This document shows positions 17,192 through 29,400 of a stretch of DNA of 64,000 bases, piece after piece. This DNA is from a bacterium (GTDB lineage: Bacteria > Bacteroidota > Ignavibacteria > Kapaibacteriales > UBA7675), in assembly GCA_030430495.1 (NCBI GenBank), contig JAUIKM010000004.1:62001-126000 (forward strand), written 5' to 3'. The notes under the pieces were generated by a model. The model did no database searches, was not told the origin of the DNA, and worked only from the letters and a program-made list of their open reading frames with translations. Position numbers and translations under genes: made by a program. Each line of letters starts with the position of its first letter. Position 1 is the first letter of the stretch.

Positions 17192-18475
17192 ATGAATTTG
17201 TTACGGGGTAAACTCGAGGAACAGCTTGGCGCAATGCGCGCGGAACGCAAGGATCTTGCAAAAGAGTCCGGCGAAGTAAAACTCGGCGATGTCAACGCCG
17301 GTCACGTGTTGGGCGGCATGCGCGGTCTGACGGGCTTACTGTGCGATACGTCGACAGTAACGCCGACCGAAGGTCTTGCCATTCGCAACACTCCGATTCT
17401 GGACCTGACAACTGGTAGTCCTGAAGAAACTTTTTACCTGCTGATTACGGGCGAACGGCCCGATGAAGCTGCGTTGTCCGAGCTGCAAGGTGCATTCCGG
17501 GCGCACTCCTCGGTACCGCATTACGTATGGAACGTGCTGGAAGCCATGCCGTCGGATTCCCACCCGATGGTGATGCTGAGCACGGCACTGATGACAATGG
17601 AGCGCGAATCCAAATTCCGCGCCGCCTACGACGCCGGCACGTCCAAAGACGAGCTGTGGGTTGCGATGCTTGAGGACGTTCTCCTGCTCCTCTCGCGCAT
17701 CAGCACGATTGCCGCCGGCATCTACCGCATGAAGTTCAACAAAGGCGAGCGCATCGCGCCGCGCACGGACCTGGACTGGTCCGCCAACTTTGCCTACATG
17801 CTGGGCCACTCCGACGGCAACGACCAGTTCGCCGACCTGATCCGCATGTATCTGGTGCTGCACAGCGACCACGGCGGCGGCAACGTCAGCGCTTTTGCGG
17901 CGCACACGGTCGGCTCCGCGCTGAGCGACGTGTTTTACGCTCTGAGCGCCGGCCTGAACGGTCTGGCGGGCCCGCTGCACGGTCTGGCCAACCAGGAATG
18001 CCTCAAGTTTGTTCTGTCCGTGCACGAGCGCTTCAACGGCGTGCCGTCGGACAAACAGCTGACGGAATTTATCTGGGAGCGCCTGAACAACCGCCAGGTG
18101 ATTCCGGGCTTTGGACACGCCGTCCTGCGCGTGACCGACCCGCGTTTCACGGCCTTCCACAACTTTGGCCTGCAGCACTGCGCCGGAGACGAGATCTTCC
18201 AGGTGGTCGACAAGATGTTCAACATCGTGCCGAAGGTTTTGCAGGAGCACGGCAAAGCAACGAACCCGTGGCCGAACGTGGATGCCGCCAGCGGCTCGCT
18301 GCTGTATCACTACGGTCTGAAGGAATTCGAATTCTACACGGTGATGTTCGGCGTGTCGCGCGCGCTGGGCATCTGTTCGCAGATCGTGCTCAACCGCGCC
18401 TTGCTGTCTCCGATCGTGCGCCCGAAGGCGATTACGACTGCGAAACTCAAAGAAATGATCGGCGCAAACGCGTAA
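17192..18475 (+). CDS. gltA: Citrate synthase, mitochondrial type
   Basis: Condenses oxaloacetate and acetyl-CoA to citrate, the entry step of the TCA cycle. The 427-residue protein follows the eukaryotic/mitochondrial-type lineage rather than the usual bacterial type: 'LHSDHGGGNVSAFAAHTVGSALSD', 'LAGPLHGLANQE' (His of the active site), 'GFGHAVLRVTDPR' (second catalytic His) and a catalytic Asp in the late region ('NVDAASGSLLYHYG'). ATG 17192 is selected because the SD GAGGAAGG ends 10 bases before it; a TTG at 17183 is too close to that SD. A hairpin terminator follows the stop. It is monocistronic by context. Confidence 0.93.
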   Translation: MNLLRGKLEEQLGAMRAERKDLAKESGEVKLGDVNAGHVLGGMRGLTGLLCDTSTVTPTEGLAIRNTPILDLTTGSPEETFYLLITGERPDEAALSELQGAFRAHSSVPHYVWNVLEAMPSDSHPMVMLSTALMTMERESKFRAAYDAGTSKDELWVAMLEDVLLLLSRISTIAAGIYRMKFNKGERIAPRTDLDWSANFAYMLGHSDGNDQFADLIRMYLVLHSDHGGGNVSAFAAHTVGSALSDVFYALSAGLNGLAGPLHGLANQECLKFVLSVHERFNGVPSDKQLTEFIWERLNNRQVIPGFGHAVLRVTDPRFTAFHNFGLQHCAGDEIFQVVDKMFNIVPKVLQEHGKATNPWPNVDAASGSLLYHYGLKEFEFYTVMFGVSRALGICSQIVLNRALLSPIVRPKAITTAKLKEMIGANA

Positions 18476-18507
18476 GTGGCAGGCGTTCCCGCGCATACTG
18501 AAAAACA

Positions 18508-18538
18508 AAAAGCTCCATACAATCAAGTATGGAGCTTT
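18508..18538. terminator. Bidirectional hairpin terminator between citrate synthase and tRNA-Val
   Basis: A 12-13 bp stem (AAAGCTCCATAC / GTATGGAGCTTT) with a 6-base loop. A-rich on the left flank and T-rich on the right, so it can end both the citrate synthase transcript and the oppositely transcribed tRNA. Confidence 0.85.
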
Positions 18539-18544
18539 CTTTGT

Positions 18545-18621
18545 TGGTGGACCCTACTGGAATCGAACCAGCGACCTCCACGATGTCAACGTGGCGCTCT
18601 AACCAGCTGAGCTAAAGGTCC
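18545..18621 (-). tRNA. tRNA-Val (anticodon GAC), CCA encoded
   Basis: Minus strand: 7-bp acceptor stem (GGACCTT with AGGGTCC, one G-U pair), D arm AGCTCAGCTGGTTAGAGC, anticodon stem CCACG/CGTGG with loop TTGACAT (anticodon GAC), T arm with GGTTCGATTCC, discriminator A and an encoded CCA. The 77-nt length is normal. Confidence 0.97.
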
Positions 18622-18639
18622 GTCTCAAAAACAAGGCTG

Positions 18640-18670
18640 CAAATATAGCGTAGCAATTCGGACGGTGCAA
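18640..18670 (-). promoter_or_regulatory. Bacteroidota-type promoter of the tRNA-Val gene
   Basis: Minus strand: TTG (18670-18668), a 20-nt spacer, then TATATTTG (18647-18640). This is a full match to the -33/-7 consensus of the Bacteroidota primary sigma factor. The tRNA 5' end is 18 bases downstream of the -7 box. Confidence 0.78.
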
Positions 18671-18681
18671 CTCTTTTTTGC

Positions 18682-18713
18682 TTGCACGTCCAACGCATTG
18701 ATGTCTACATTCA
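18682..18713 (+). promoter_or_regulatory. Candidate promoter of the pyrophosphatase gene
   Basis: TTG (18682-18684), a 21-nt spacer and TACATTCA (18706-18713), a partial match to TAnnTTTG. It lies 25 bases before the hppA ATG, so it would give a very short leader. Confidence 0.35.
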
Positions 18714-18737
18714 CATTCACTTGCTGAGCGTACGGAT

Positions 18738-20879
<2,142 letters not shown>

Positions 20880-20935
20880 TGACGATGAGCGCTGAGCCTG
20901 GCTTCGCGCTTTGACACTTTGGGTTTGAAACTGGA

Positions 20936-20964
20936 CCGCGCTCCGTCGGGAGCGCGGTTTTTTT
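20936..20964 (+). terminator. Intrinsic terminator after hppA
   Basis: Stem CCGCGCTCC / GGGAGCGCGG, 3-base loop, then a run of seven T. It lies 57 bases past the hppA stop. Confidence 0.9.
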
Positions 20965-21116
20965 GTTTGAAGCGGGCGACTGCCGGTTCTTCAACGCCTC
21001 AGGCAAGGCCGGACGCCCCGAAATTTGTATATTCCGCCCGCAGAGAATTACGAACGTGGCCGCACAGGCGGATATTCACTTTGAATGTCTCCGTCCTGCG
21101 GCCGGGACAAGGCACA

Positions 21117-21869
21117 ATGGTCGATCATTATTTTACCGAACAGCAGCAGCATACCGAACAGTACCTGCTGCCTTACTTCGAGAAACACATCCCCGATTTC
21201 CGCAATAAGACCGTGCTGGAAATCGGCTGTGCGGAAGCCGGTTTGTTAAACGTGCTGCAGGGACTCGGCATGCACGTCCGCGGCGTGGAATTGCTGGCCG
21301 AACGCGCGGCCGTCGCCAGTCAGGTTAACCCCGAGCTGGTGGTGCACGTGGCGGACGCCACCGACCCGCGCCTGGCGGAAATCGTCGGCGAGACCTTCGA
21401 TGTAATCATCATGCGGGAGACGCTGGAGCACATTCCGGATCGCATTCCCCTGTTTAACAACATCGAAAAACTGCTTAAACCGGGCGGATATTTCTACGTG
21501 ACTTTTCCGCCGTACTTCTCGCCTTTTGCCGGGCACCAGCAGGGCGGCACGAGCTTCCTGCGCCGCGTTCCCTGGTTGCACTTTCTGCCCGGTTTCATCC
21601 TGCGCCCCCTCGGCAAACTGTTTAAAGAGCAGGACTTTATGATCGACTTTGTGCTGGTGAACCAGCGCGACGGCATCAGCATCTCCAGATTTGAACAGCT
21701 CTGCCGGCGCTACCGCCTGGAGCCGATCGTCAAGGAATTGTTTTTTACGCGCCCGGTGTACAAGGTGCGTTTTAACATGAAAACGCGGCGCTTCCCGAAC
21801 ATTCCGATCATTCGCGAATTTCTGGCCCTGGGCTGTGAATGCCTGCTCCGCAAAAACGACAAAATGTAA
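21117..21869 (+). CDS. SAM-dependent methyltransferase (class I)
   Basis: 250 residues. Motif I 'VLEIGCAEAGLLNVL' (about 33-47), an acidic end of beta2 ('GVELLAE'), motif II region 'FDVIIMRETLEHIPD' and the post-motif 'LKPGGYFYVTFPPYFSPF' are typical of the Methyltransf_11/UbiE-like superfamily found in sugar or lipid biosynthesis. The C-terminal part has several aromatic, membrane-peripheral-looking stretches. The gene following by 53 bases is a glycosyltransferase, so the pair probably decorates a surface glycan. ATG 21117 starts the conserved N-terminus; a longer frame upstream reaches the hppA terminator and is rejected. Exact substrate unknown. Confidence 0.82.
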   Translation: MVDHYFTEQQQHTEQYLLPYFEKHIPDFRNKTVLEIGCAEAGLLNVLQGLGMHVRGVELLAERAAVASQVNPELVVHVADATDPRLAEIVGETFDVIIMRETLEHIPDRIPLFNNIEKLLKPGGYFYVTFPPYFSPFAGHQQGGTSFLRRVPWLHFLPGFILRPLGKLFKEQDFMIDFVLVNQRDGISISRFEQLCRRYRLEPIVKELFFTRPVYKVRFNMKTRRFPNIPIIREFLALGCECLLRKNDKM

Positions 21870-21922
21870 AGCCTCCATGCCTGTGCATTGCGCTTTAACA
21901 TTTTAACCGCAGACCCGACAAC

Positions 21923-22879
21923 ATGCTTATCAGTGTAGTTATTGCCACGATCAATCGCCGCGAGGAATTGCGCGACACGATTCTGGCATATCAATCCCAG
22001 ACCCACCCGGATGTTGAAATTGTAATAATCGACAACGGCTCGACCGACGGCACCCGGGAGATGATGCAGGCCGACTTTCCGCAGGTCGAATACCTGTGGC
22101 TGCCTTACAACATGGGCACGCATGCTATTAACATCGGCTTTGAACGCGCGCGCGGCGAGGTCCTCTGGCTCTCCAACAACGACTCCTACCCCGAAGGCAA
22201 CGATGCTTTTGCCCGACTTGCGGACTTTTTGACGGAACATCAACACGTCGACATCGTCGGCAGCGAAGACATTGAAGTGCGCGACGGCAACAAGATTTAT
22301 CACTGGCATCCAATTGATGTTAACATCGAGGACATGCCGCCCGACGGCTTTAAAACCAATCTGTTTCACGGCACGGGAGCAGCGGTACGGCGCCGCGTCT
22401 ACGAGGACATCGGCGGATTCTGGGACGTCTTTTTGTTTGAAGAAATGGACTACTGCGCGCGCGCCATTGCACGCGGTTATTCGATTCGCTACCTCCCGAC
22501 GATCCGCACGCTGCACTTTGCAAGTGTTAACCAACGCGTTAACTACGAACGCTGGATCATGTCCGCCTTAAACATGTCGCGTTTCACCTGGCGCTACTTC
22601 CCCTTCTGGCAGGCCGTCTACCGCATGAGCCTCTACTTCCCCTACTTTTTCATGCAGGGTTTGTTTTATCCGGCGCGCCCGATTCAGATGCTGGACGTCA
22701 TGTTCGGCATGGTGCACCAGTCCATCCGCGCATACCGACGCGAACGCAGCCCTTTAACCCGCGACCAACTTCAACAGGTAACCCTGGGTTTAAGTCCGCT
22801 CAAAATGATGTGGCGCTACATCAGCAAAGTACTGCAACGCCGGCTGAATCGGCGCAGAAAGAACCGCAAGGGCGATTGA
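21923..22879 (+). CDS. Glycosyltransferase family 2
   Basis: Inverting GT-A glycosyltransferase, 318 residues. 'LISVVIATINRREELRDTI' is the start of the GT2 fold, 'VEIVIIDNGSTDGTREM' the nucleotide-binding loop, 'YNMGTHAINIGFERARGEVL' and 'LSNNDSY' replace the DXD-containing region (here N-N-D-S), and 'FLFEEMDYCARAIARGY' carries the ED motif near the catalytic base. It resembles rhamnosyl/galactosyl transferases of surface polysaccharide clusters. The C-terminus is amphipathic and strongly basic, suggesting membrane association. Likely co-transcribed with the methyltransferase before it. Confidence 0.88.
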   Translation: MLISVVIATINRREELRDTILAYQSQTHPDVEIVIIDNGSTDGTREMMQADFPQVEYLWLPYNMGTHAINIGFERARGEVLWLSNNDSYPEGNDAFARLADFLTEHQHVDIVGSEDIEVRDGNKIYHWHPIDVNIEDMPPDGFKTNLFHGTGAAVRRRVYEDIGGFWDVFLFEEMDYCARAIARGYSIRYLPTIRTLHFASVNQRVNYERWIMSALNMSRFTWRYFPFWQAVYRMSLYFPYFFMQGLFYPARPIQMLDVMFGMVHQSIRAYRRERSPLTRDQLQQVTLGLSPLKMMWRYISKVLQRRLNRRRKNRKGD

Positions 22880-23171
22880 CCTGTTCCGATTTTGCGGCCT
22901 GTTGCATCCCGATTGCAGCGCCCGATGCGGGCTCGCTTTATGACGCTCTTGTTCGTCAACGGGTTGTCGACTTCGGGTCTCCGCGTCTGTTTAACAGACT
23001 TCCGGCGAACAACGGGACAACCCGTCGCAAAAAAGTTTGCAGACTCTGTGACGCGCCGCTCAAAACGCAGTGACAAACAGGAGTAAAAAGCGAGCCGATG
23101 CGCGGCAGCGGCGCTGCAATCAGATGTCCGCAGCCGCACAGTCCAGTGCCCCAACCAGAAGTACAACAGGC

Positions 23172-24848
23172 CTAAATTTTGGCGATATAAGTCTGCAAAT
23201 TGACGTCGGAAGGCAGTTGCAATTTCTTGCGCAGGCGGTAGCGGTGGCTTTCGACATTGCGGACGCTGACGCAGAGAATCCTGGCGATCTCCTTGCTCGA
23301 AAGGTTGACTTTTAACAGGGCGCACACCTTCAACTCCGTCGGCGTCAGGTTGGGAAACTGCTCCGAGAGAATGCGCATAAAGTCCTGGTGCACCTGCTGA
23401 AACTGCTGCTCAAAAGAGGCCCAGTCGTCCTCCACGTGCACGTTTTCGTCGATGTCGAGAATTAAACTGTTAAGTGCGCGGCGCGTCGGCAGGTCAGCCG
23501 TTTTAGCGGCGCTTTTAATGCGTTTGCGCAGACTTTCCAGATACTCGTTTTTCTGGACCAGATACATTGTCTGGGTGGTTAACTCCTTGCTCTTGAGTTC
23601 CATCTTCAGTTCGAGCTGCTCGTTTTTGAGCCGGTAGATTTCGCGGTCCTTGTGGGCCTGATCGATCTCGGCGCGCAGGCGCATCTCCGCCAGTTTTTCC
23701 TGGCTCTCGCGCGAGCGCACTTCGTCCTTGACGGAAGCATAACGCCGCTGGTGAAAAAAGGCTTTTTCGAAATCGGCCATAGCCACATATGTTAAAGCGA
23801 TGGCTTCGTGGGCCTCAAATTCGTTCTGGCGATCGCCGCCGGCCTCCGCCAGTTCGAGCGCCTGTTTAAGCGCCTCCAGCGATTGCTCGTTCTCCGAGCG
23901 GTCGCGCCGCAGCCTGCCGATGCGCAGCAGCAGAATGGAATGCGTTTTGGCGTCGCGCGCTTTTTCACTCAGTTCGCGGCCGCGCAGCAGGAAATCCAGC
24001 GCTTTGTCGTTCTCGCCGGTTTCGCGGTAGAGATCGCCAATATGACCGAGGGTTAACGCTTTGCCGATGATGTCGTCGACGTCTTCGTAGAGTTTAAGCG
24101 CTTCCCGCTGGCATTCGAGCGCGGCGGGCACATCGCCGAGTTCCTGGTGAATCAAACCGATATTGCCGAGGTTAACAGCCTGACCGTAGACGTCGTCGTT
24201 GTTGCGCCGAATTTCCAGGCTGCGCTGAAAACAGTCCAGGGCATTGCCGCTGTCTTCCATCAGCATGTAAACGCTGCCAAGATTATTCAGGGCGTAACCG
24301 ACGCGTTGAATGCGATTGTTTTTCTCGCCGATTTCCAGGCTGCGGCGGTAGTATTCCAGCGCCTGCGAGTAGTCGCTGAGTTCCTGATACATGACGCCGA
24401 TATTGTTGAGGATGGCGCCGAGGCCGTCCTCGAGGGCGTGTTCCTCCAGGATGTTGCGGCTGCGCTCATATGCGTCCAGGGCGTTTTTGTAGTCGCCTTT
24501 TTTGCGATACACGGTGCCGATATTCTGCATCACCGTCGCCAAATCGGCCGGGATGTCAAGTCCGCGCAGCAGCTCAAAGGCGCTGTTTAACATGTCGATG
24601 GCGCCGTCGTAGTCCAGCAGAATAATGCGGCAGATGCCGATGCTGCGCAGGAAAATCGCCTCGGCGTGTTTGTCGCGTTCGCGGCGGGCCAGATCAAGGC
24701 CTTCCGCGGCAATCTCAAGCGTGTAGTGCGGATCGTGGCGCGCGGTCTGCTGCACCAGGCGCTGCAGAATGCGGATGCGCTCGGGGCGGTTGCGCTCGAA
24801 GCCCAGCTCTTCCTTCAGGTATTCTATGCTGTTTGTTCTGTCGCTCAT
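23172..24848 (-). CDS. TPR-repeat transcriptional regulator with C-terminal LuxR-type HTH
   Basis: 558 residues. An array of about seven to nine TPR units fills 20-370 (for example 'ALDAYERSRNILEE', 'ALEYYRRSLEIGEK', 'ALDCFQRSLEIRRN'), followed by a coiled coil (about 385-450) and a LuxR/GerE-type HTH at about 495-545 ('LTPTELKVCALLKVNLSSKE' then 'IARILCVSVRNVESHRYRLR'). No receiver domain, TM helix or signal peptide is present, so it is a cytoplasmic one-component regulator that senses through protein or peptide binding to the TPRs. The gene at 45148 has the same layout. FCB bacteria have many such TPR-HTH proteins. Target genes unknown. Confidence 0.85.
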   Translation of the reverse strand: MSDRTNSIEYLKEELGFERNRPERIRILQRLVQQTARHDPHYTLEIAAEGLDLARRERDKHAEAIFLRSIGICRIILLDYDGAIDMLNSAFELLRGLDIPADLATVMQNIGTVYRKKGDYKNALDAYERSRNILEEHALEDGLGAILNNIGVMYQELSDYSQALEYYRRSLEIGEKNNRIQRVGYALNNLGSVYMLMEDSGNALDCFQRSLEIRRNNDDVYGQAVNLGNIGLIHQELGDVPAALECQREALKLYEDVDDIIGKALTLGHIGDLYRETGENDKALDFLLRGRELSEKARDAKTHSILLLRIGRLRRDRSENEQSLEALKQALELAEAGGDRQNEFEAHEAIALTYVAMADFEKAFFHQRRYASVKDEVRSRESQEKLAEMRLRAEIDQAHKDREIYRLKNEQLELKMELKSKELTTQTMYLVQKNEYLESLRKRIKSAAKTADLPTRRALNSLILDIDENVHVEDDWASFEQQFQQVHQDFMRILSEQFPNLTPTELKVCALLKVNLSSKEIARILCVSVRNVESHRYRLRKKLQLPSDVNLQTYIAKI

Positions 24849-24854
24849 GCGCCG

Positions 24855-26069
24855 TCAGTTCCAGCCGAGTTCCGTCTGCACTTTGTTAAACTCCGCTTCG
24901 CTGAGCAGTTCCAGCAGTGCGTCGTAGTCGCCGGCTTCGTTAAACACCTGCGCCGCCGCGCGCACCAGCATGTGATTGTCGTGCACCATAAACGGCACCT
25001 CAAATTTGCGCGTGCGGTAACAGTGCGCCCGCAGTTGCCTGGCCGAGTCGCTGTCCATGCGCCGCGCACCGTAGAGCGGAAAGGCCAGCATGCCGGCCGT
25101 CATGTCGTGCGGCGCCGGCGTATCCACGCCCGTCGCGGCACTGAAACGCGGCCGTATTTCCGCCACCAGATCGGACTGATAACGGCGCATCCCGTCTATG
25201 CCCAGCCGCCGCATGAATTCCAGGGAGGCTTCCAGGCACAGAAAAGCCGTGCAGTCGCGCGTGCCGACGTAGTCAAACTCGGCGGGCATGCCTTTGCCGA
25301 CCGTCAGCGAGACGACGTTGGGATGCGTGTGGGCGGCGCGGCGCTCCGCGGCGTAGAGCAGCGCGCAGCTTTTGGGCGTAAACATCCACTTGTGGCAGTT
25401 GCCCACATACCAGTCGGCGTCAAGCGCGTCCAGATCCAGCGGCAGCATGCCGGGCGCATGTGCACCATCGACGATCACCGCCACGCCGCGCTCGCGCGCA
25501 TTCGCCACGATTGCGTGCACGGGAAAAACCAGCCCGGTCGGCGAGGCAACGTGGTCGACCACCAGCAGCGCACAGCGCTCGCCCAGTTCGGCCGCAATGC
25601 GATCGCGCACTTCGTCCGCGCCGCTCAGCGGAAAGGGAATGTGAATTTCGCGATAACCCGTCCCGAATTCGCGCGCGGCCAGCCGCATCATATTGCGCAC
25701 GGCCGGATAGACCTGATCGGTTGTGATAATTTCCCGTTCGGCGGAGAGTTTGCCGGCGTCGCGCCGTTCGCGCAGATGCGACCAGATGGCGGCCTGCACG
25801 CCGTTGGTGGCGTTTTCCACAAAGACGAGGCGGTCCGCATCGGCGCCGACGAATTCGGCCAGCAGGGACGCCTGACGCCGGACCTCAAGCGGCAGCACAT
25901 CGAGGAAAAAGTGCATCGGGTTGCGCTCCATGCGGTCGCGCCAGACGCTCTGCGCCGCCAGGATTTCGTGCGGCGTGGCGCCGAAGGAAGCCGGATTGAG
26001 AAAGTCGATATCCGTATCGAGCGGCCACCAATGCCGGATGGCGTGACCAAAGCGAGGCGTTTTGTCCAT
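24855..26069 (-). CDS. PLP-dependent aminotransferase class V (isopenicillin-N epimerase-like)
   Basis: 404 residues, fold type I. Features: 'FLNPASFGATPHEILAAQ' (substrate Asn/Ser region), 'FVENATNGVQAAIWSHL' (cofactor phosphate binding), 'VDHVASPTGLVFPV' and 'VIVDGAHAPGMLPLDL' (Asp pairing with the pyridine N), and the Schiff-base Lys in 'GNCHKWMFTPK'. It is closest in motif style to isopenicillin-N epimerase-like and cysteine-lyase-like class V enzymes rather than to true cysteine desulfurases, as no mobile catalytic Cys loop is obvious. It lies six bases upstream of the TPR regulator on the same strand, so the two are probably co-transcribed. ATG at 26069; a longer frame to 26273 is Arg/Pro-rich and not conserved. 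Confidence 0.82.
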   Translation of the reverse strand: MDKTPRFGHAIRHWWPLDTDIDFLNPASFGATPHEILAAQSVWRDRMERNPMHFFLDVLPLEVRRQASLLAEFVGADADRLVFVENATNGVQAAIWSHLRERRDAGKLSAEREIITTDQVYPAVRNMMRLAAREFGTGYREIHIPFPLSGADEVRDRIAAELGERCALLVVDHVASPTGLVFPVHAIVANARERGVAVIVDGAHAPGMLPLDLDALDADWYVGNCHKWMFTPKSCALLYAAERRAAHTHPNVVSLTVGKGMPAEFDYVGTRDCTAFLCLEASLEFMRRLGIDGMRRYQSDLVAEIRPRFSAATGVDTPAPHDMTAGMLAFPLYGARRMDSDSARQLRAHCYRTRKFEVPFMVHDNHMLVRAAAQVFNEAGDYDALLELLSEAEFNKVQTELGWN

Positions 26070-26266
26070 TGTACCTGACCTGTGACCGTGGAAAACCGGG
26101 ATCAAACTTACGCTTTCGGCGGCAAATTTATTCAATTGCGCCGAACCGCGCTTTTTTTCTGTGTGCGGCGGAGGCGCGCAGGGCATGCCGGGCGCAGCGG
26201 CAGGGCCGTCGCCGCGGCGGGTGCGATTGAATTTCCGGCGATACCGGCTCTGTTTTTTGGGGCGCA

Positions 26267-26297
26267 TTTGCATACTGCATCAAGTTTGCTACATTGT
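26267..26297 (+). promoter_or_regulatory. Candidate promoter of the sensor kinase cluster
   Basis: TTTG (26267-26270), a 19-nt spacer and TACATTGT (26290-26297) approximate the Bacteroidota -33/-7 pattern. It lies 107 bases before the kinase ATG, in the 335-base divergent gap between the aminotransferase and the kinase. I see no other structure in that gap. Confidence 0.5.
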
Positions 26298-26404
26298 CGT
26301 GCATGATTGAAATCGAGCAGCGAATGCAGTGATCTGCTTCAAAGCCGGAGCAAGAGTTAAAGTATACAGTCGTATTGTGTTACCAACGCGGAAGCGGCGA
26401 ACAC

Positions 26405-29400
26405 ATGACAAACGTGCAGACCGCTGATTCTCACATTCGAATGTTCCTCCGGGCGGAATTCCAGGAAGAGACCTTCCGCGAATACTGCGGCGATCTTTGT
26501 GCCGACATCTCATTCACCGAGCAAGCCGACTCCCTGCTGGACCAGGTGTCGCGCTGCGTCATGTGCCTGATCATTCTGGACCTGCGCGCGCCGAGCGCCG
26601 AATCGCTGGAGCTGTGTGGACGTCTGCGCGAGGTCTCGGGCTCCGACGAGTTAAACATTCTGGCGCTGGTAAACAACGTGGCGGAGGCCGACGTCGAGCA
26701 GCTGTTCGAGGCGGGATTCGACGACTGCATCGACATGACGAACCCGAAGCTGCTGCGCCTGCGCATCCGGCACCACCTGCGCTCCACGCACGCGGTGATG
26801 CGACATCTCTCCGCGCGCGAAGACCTCTGCCGCATCAACTCCGAACTGGAAAACATCGTCAGCGACCGCACGACGGAGCTGCGCGCTTTTAACGACAATC
26901 TGCAGAAGGAAGTGGTGGAGCGCCGTCAGGCGCAGGAAGACCTGGCGGTCAAGGAAGCGCAATTGCGGCAGATCATCGACCTGGTGCCGCACTTTATCTT
27001 TGCCAAGGACAGTCAGGGCCGCTTTGTCATCGTCAACAAAGCCGTGGCGGACAGGTACAATCTGACGGTTGAAGAGATGATCAACCGGCGCATTCACGAT
27101 TTCCACAAAACCGGCGAAGAACTGAGGACTTACCTCGACGACGACAAACGCGCCATGGAGAGCGGCAAGCCGCACGTGACGCCGGACGTGCGTTTCACCA
27201 CGCCGGACGGCCAGACGCGCTACATGCAAACGACCAAGATTCCGCTGCATCTGGCCGGGCACGACGAGTCGGTGGTGCTGGGCATTTCTATCGACATCAC
27301 GGAAAACAAGCGCATACTGGCGGATCTGCGCGAGCGCGACGAGCGTCTGCAGATGCTGGCGAACCAGATGCCCGCCATAATCTGGACGACGGACCCCGAG
27401 CTGAACCTGACGTCGTTTTCGGGAGCCGGTCTGCAGATCTTCGGTTTCAAGCCGCGCGCCAAAACGCGCGTGCCGCTCAGGTGGTTTTTTGGATACAACC
27501 GCCACAAGACCAACAAACCCGAACTGCCGATGCGCATGCTGCACAAAGTCGTCAGGACAAATGCGACCGCCAACTTTGAAATCGAGTGGGAAAACCGCCA
27601 TCTGGACGTACACCTGGCCCCGCTGCTGGACAAAGACGGCACGACGCTCGGCACGATCGGCATGGCGCTGGACATCACGACCAAGTTCAAGGCCGAGCAG
27701 GAGCTGCGCGAGCGCGATATGCTGCTGGACAATGTGCGCCGCCTGACCAACCTGGCGATGATCTCGATCGACCTGCCCTCACAGAATCTCTTTGCCTCGG
27801 CGGAATTCTATCAGATTATCGGCCTGCCGCCCGGCAGTGAACTCGGCAGCATCCGGGAATATCTGGACCGCGTCCACGACGAGGACCGGCCGGACCTGGC
27901 GCAGGTCATCGACGACCCCAGCTCGGCTTTCGGACGCCGCCCGCTCTATCATCGCGTGATCCGTCCTTCCGGCGAGGTGCGCCACCTGAATGCCCAGTTC
28001 GACGCGATCCGCGACTCAAATGGCCGGACAATCAGGGTGCTGGGTCTGTTCACCGACATCACCAAACGCAAACTGGTCGAAACACAGCTGCAACGCAGCG
28101 AGGCGCGTTTCTCCGAAATTGTCAACTCCGTCGGCGAGGCGATCATCGCCTTTACCACGCGGCGGCGCATCGTCATCTTCAATCACGCGGCGGAAATCAC
28201 GTTCGCATATTCGGAGCAGGACATTGTCGGCGAGTCGTTCAACACACTGCTGCCAACGGATGAAGTGGACAAACTACAGACGCGGCTGGACCAGATTGAC
28301 GACATGGACGCGACCGACGGCAAGCGCCGCGCCATCAACTGCCTGCGCAGCGACGGCGCGCAATTCACGGCCGAGATCAGCTTTTCGCACCTGGAAGTCA
28401 ACGGCGAGTTTCTGTACGTCGCCGTTCTGCGGGACGTCACCGAGCGCGTGCGCGCCGAGCAGGAGCTGCACAACGCCAACGTACAGCTGGCGGCGATCAA
28501 CGAGGAACTGCGCCAGTTTATCGACGCCGCCAATGCGCCGATCTTCGGCATCGACCGCGCCGGCCTCGTCAACGAGTGGAATCGCCGCGCCGAACAGCTG
28601 ACCGGTTATACGCGCAACGAGCTGATGGGGCGCGACCCGATCGAAGTTCTGATTGCTCCGGAAGCGCAGAAAGCGGTGAGCGACATCCTGCGCGCGGCGC
28701 TGGACGGCCTCGATACGGAAGACTACGAGATGCCGGTGATCACAAACAAACTCGACCGCGTGATTCTGCTGATCAACGCGACCGCACGACGCAATGCCGA
28801 CGGCGAGATTATCGGCGTGATCGGCGTCGGCCAGGACATTACCGAACGCATGCGCGCCGCACGCGAGCTGGCCGTCGAGCGCATGAAACTGGCCGAAACT
28901 GTGGAGCGCCGCACGCGTGAGCTGCGCCTGGCCAACAAACAGCTGGCGCGCGCCAATCAGATGAAAGACGACTTCCTGGCCGGCATGAGCCACGAGCTGC
29001 GCACGCCGCTCAATACCATTCTCGGCATGTCCGAGTCGCTGACGGACGGCGTCTACGGCGAGATCAACAAACGCCAGTCGGCCGCGGTTAAACACATCGA
29101 AGAGAGCGGCACGCACCTGCTGGCGCTGATCAACGACATTCTGGACCTCTCCAAAATCGGCGCCAACAAACTGGAGCTGGAGATCGACCGGGTGTCCGTG
29201 CCGGCCGTGTGTGAAACCAGCGTCATGTTTATCAGCAAGTTTGCCGACCGCAAGAATATTACGGTCAACATCGAGTTTACCAACGAGTGCAAGCAGATTC
29301 AGGCCGACGAACTGCGGCTGAAGCAGATCCTGGTCAATCTCCTGAACAATGCGGTGAAGTTCACGGAGGAAGGCGGCGACATCGGTCTGCGCGTGCGCGA

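Noticed and set aside
17336-18526. Long minus-strand frame opposite citrate synthase
   Set aside because: Antisense to conserved citrate synthase motifs and to the terminator hairpin; composition typical of a shadow.
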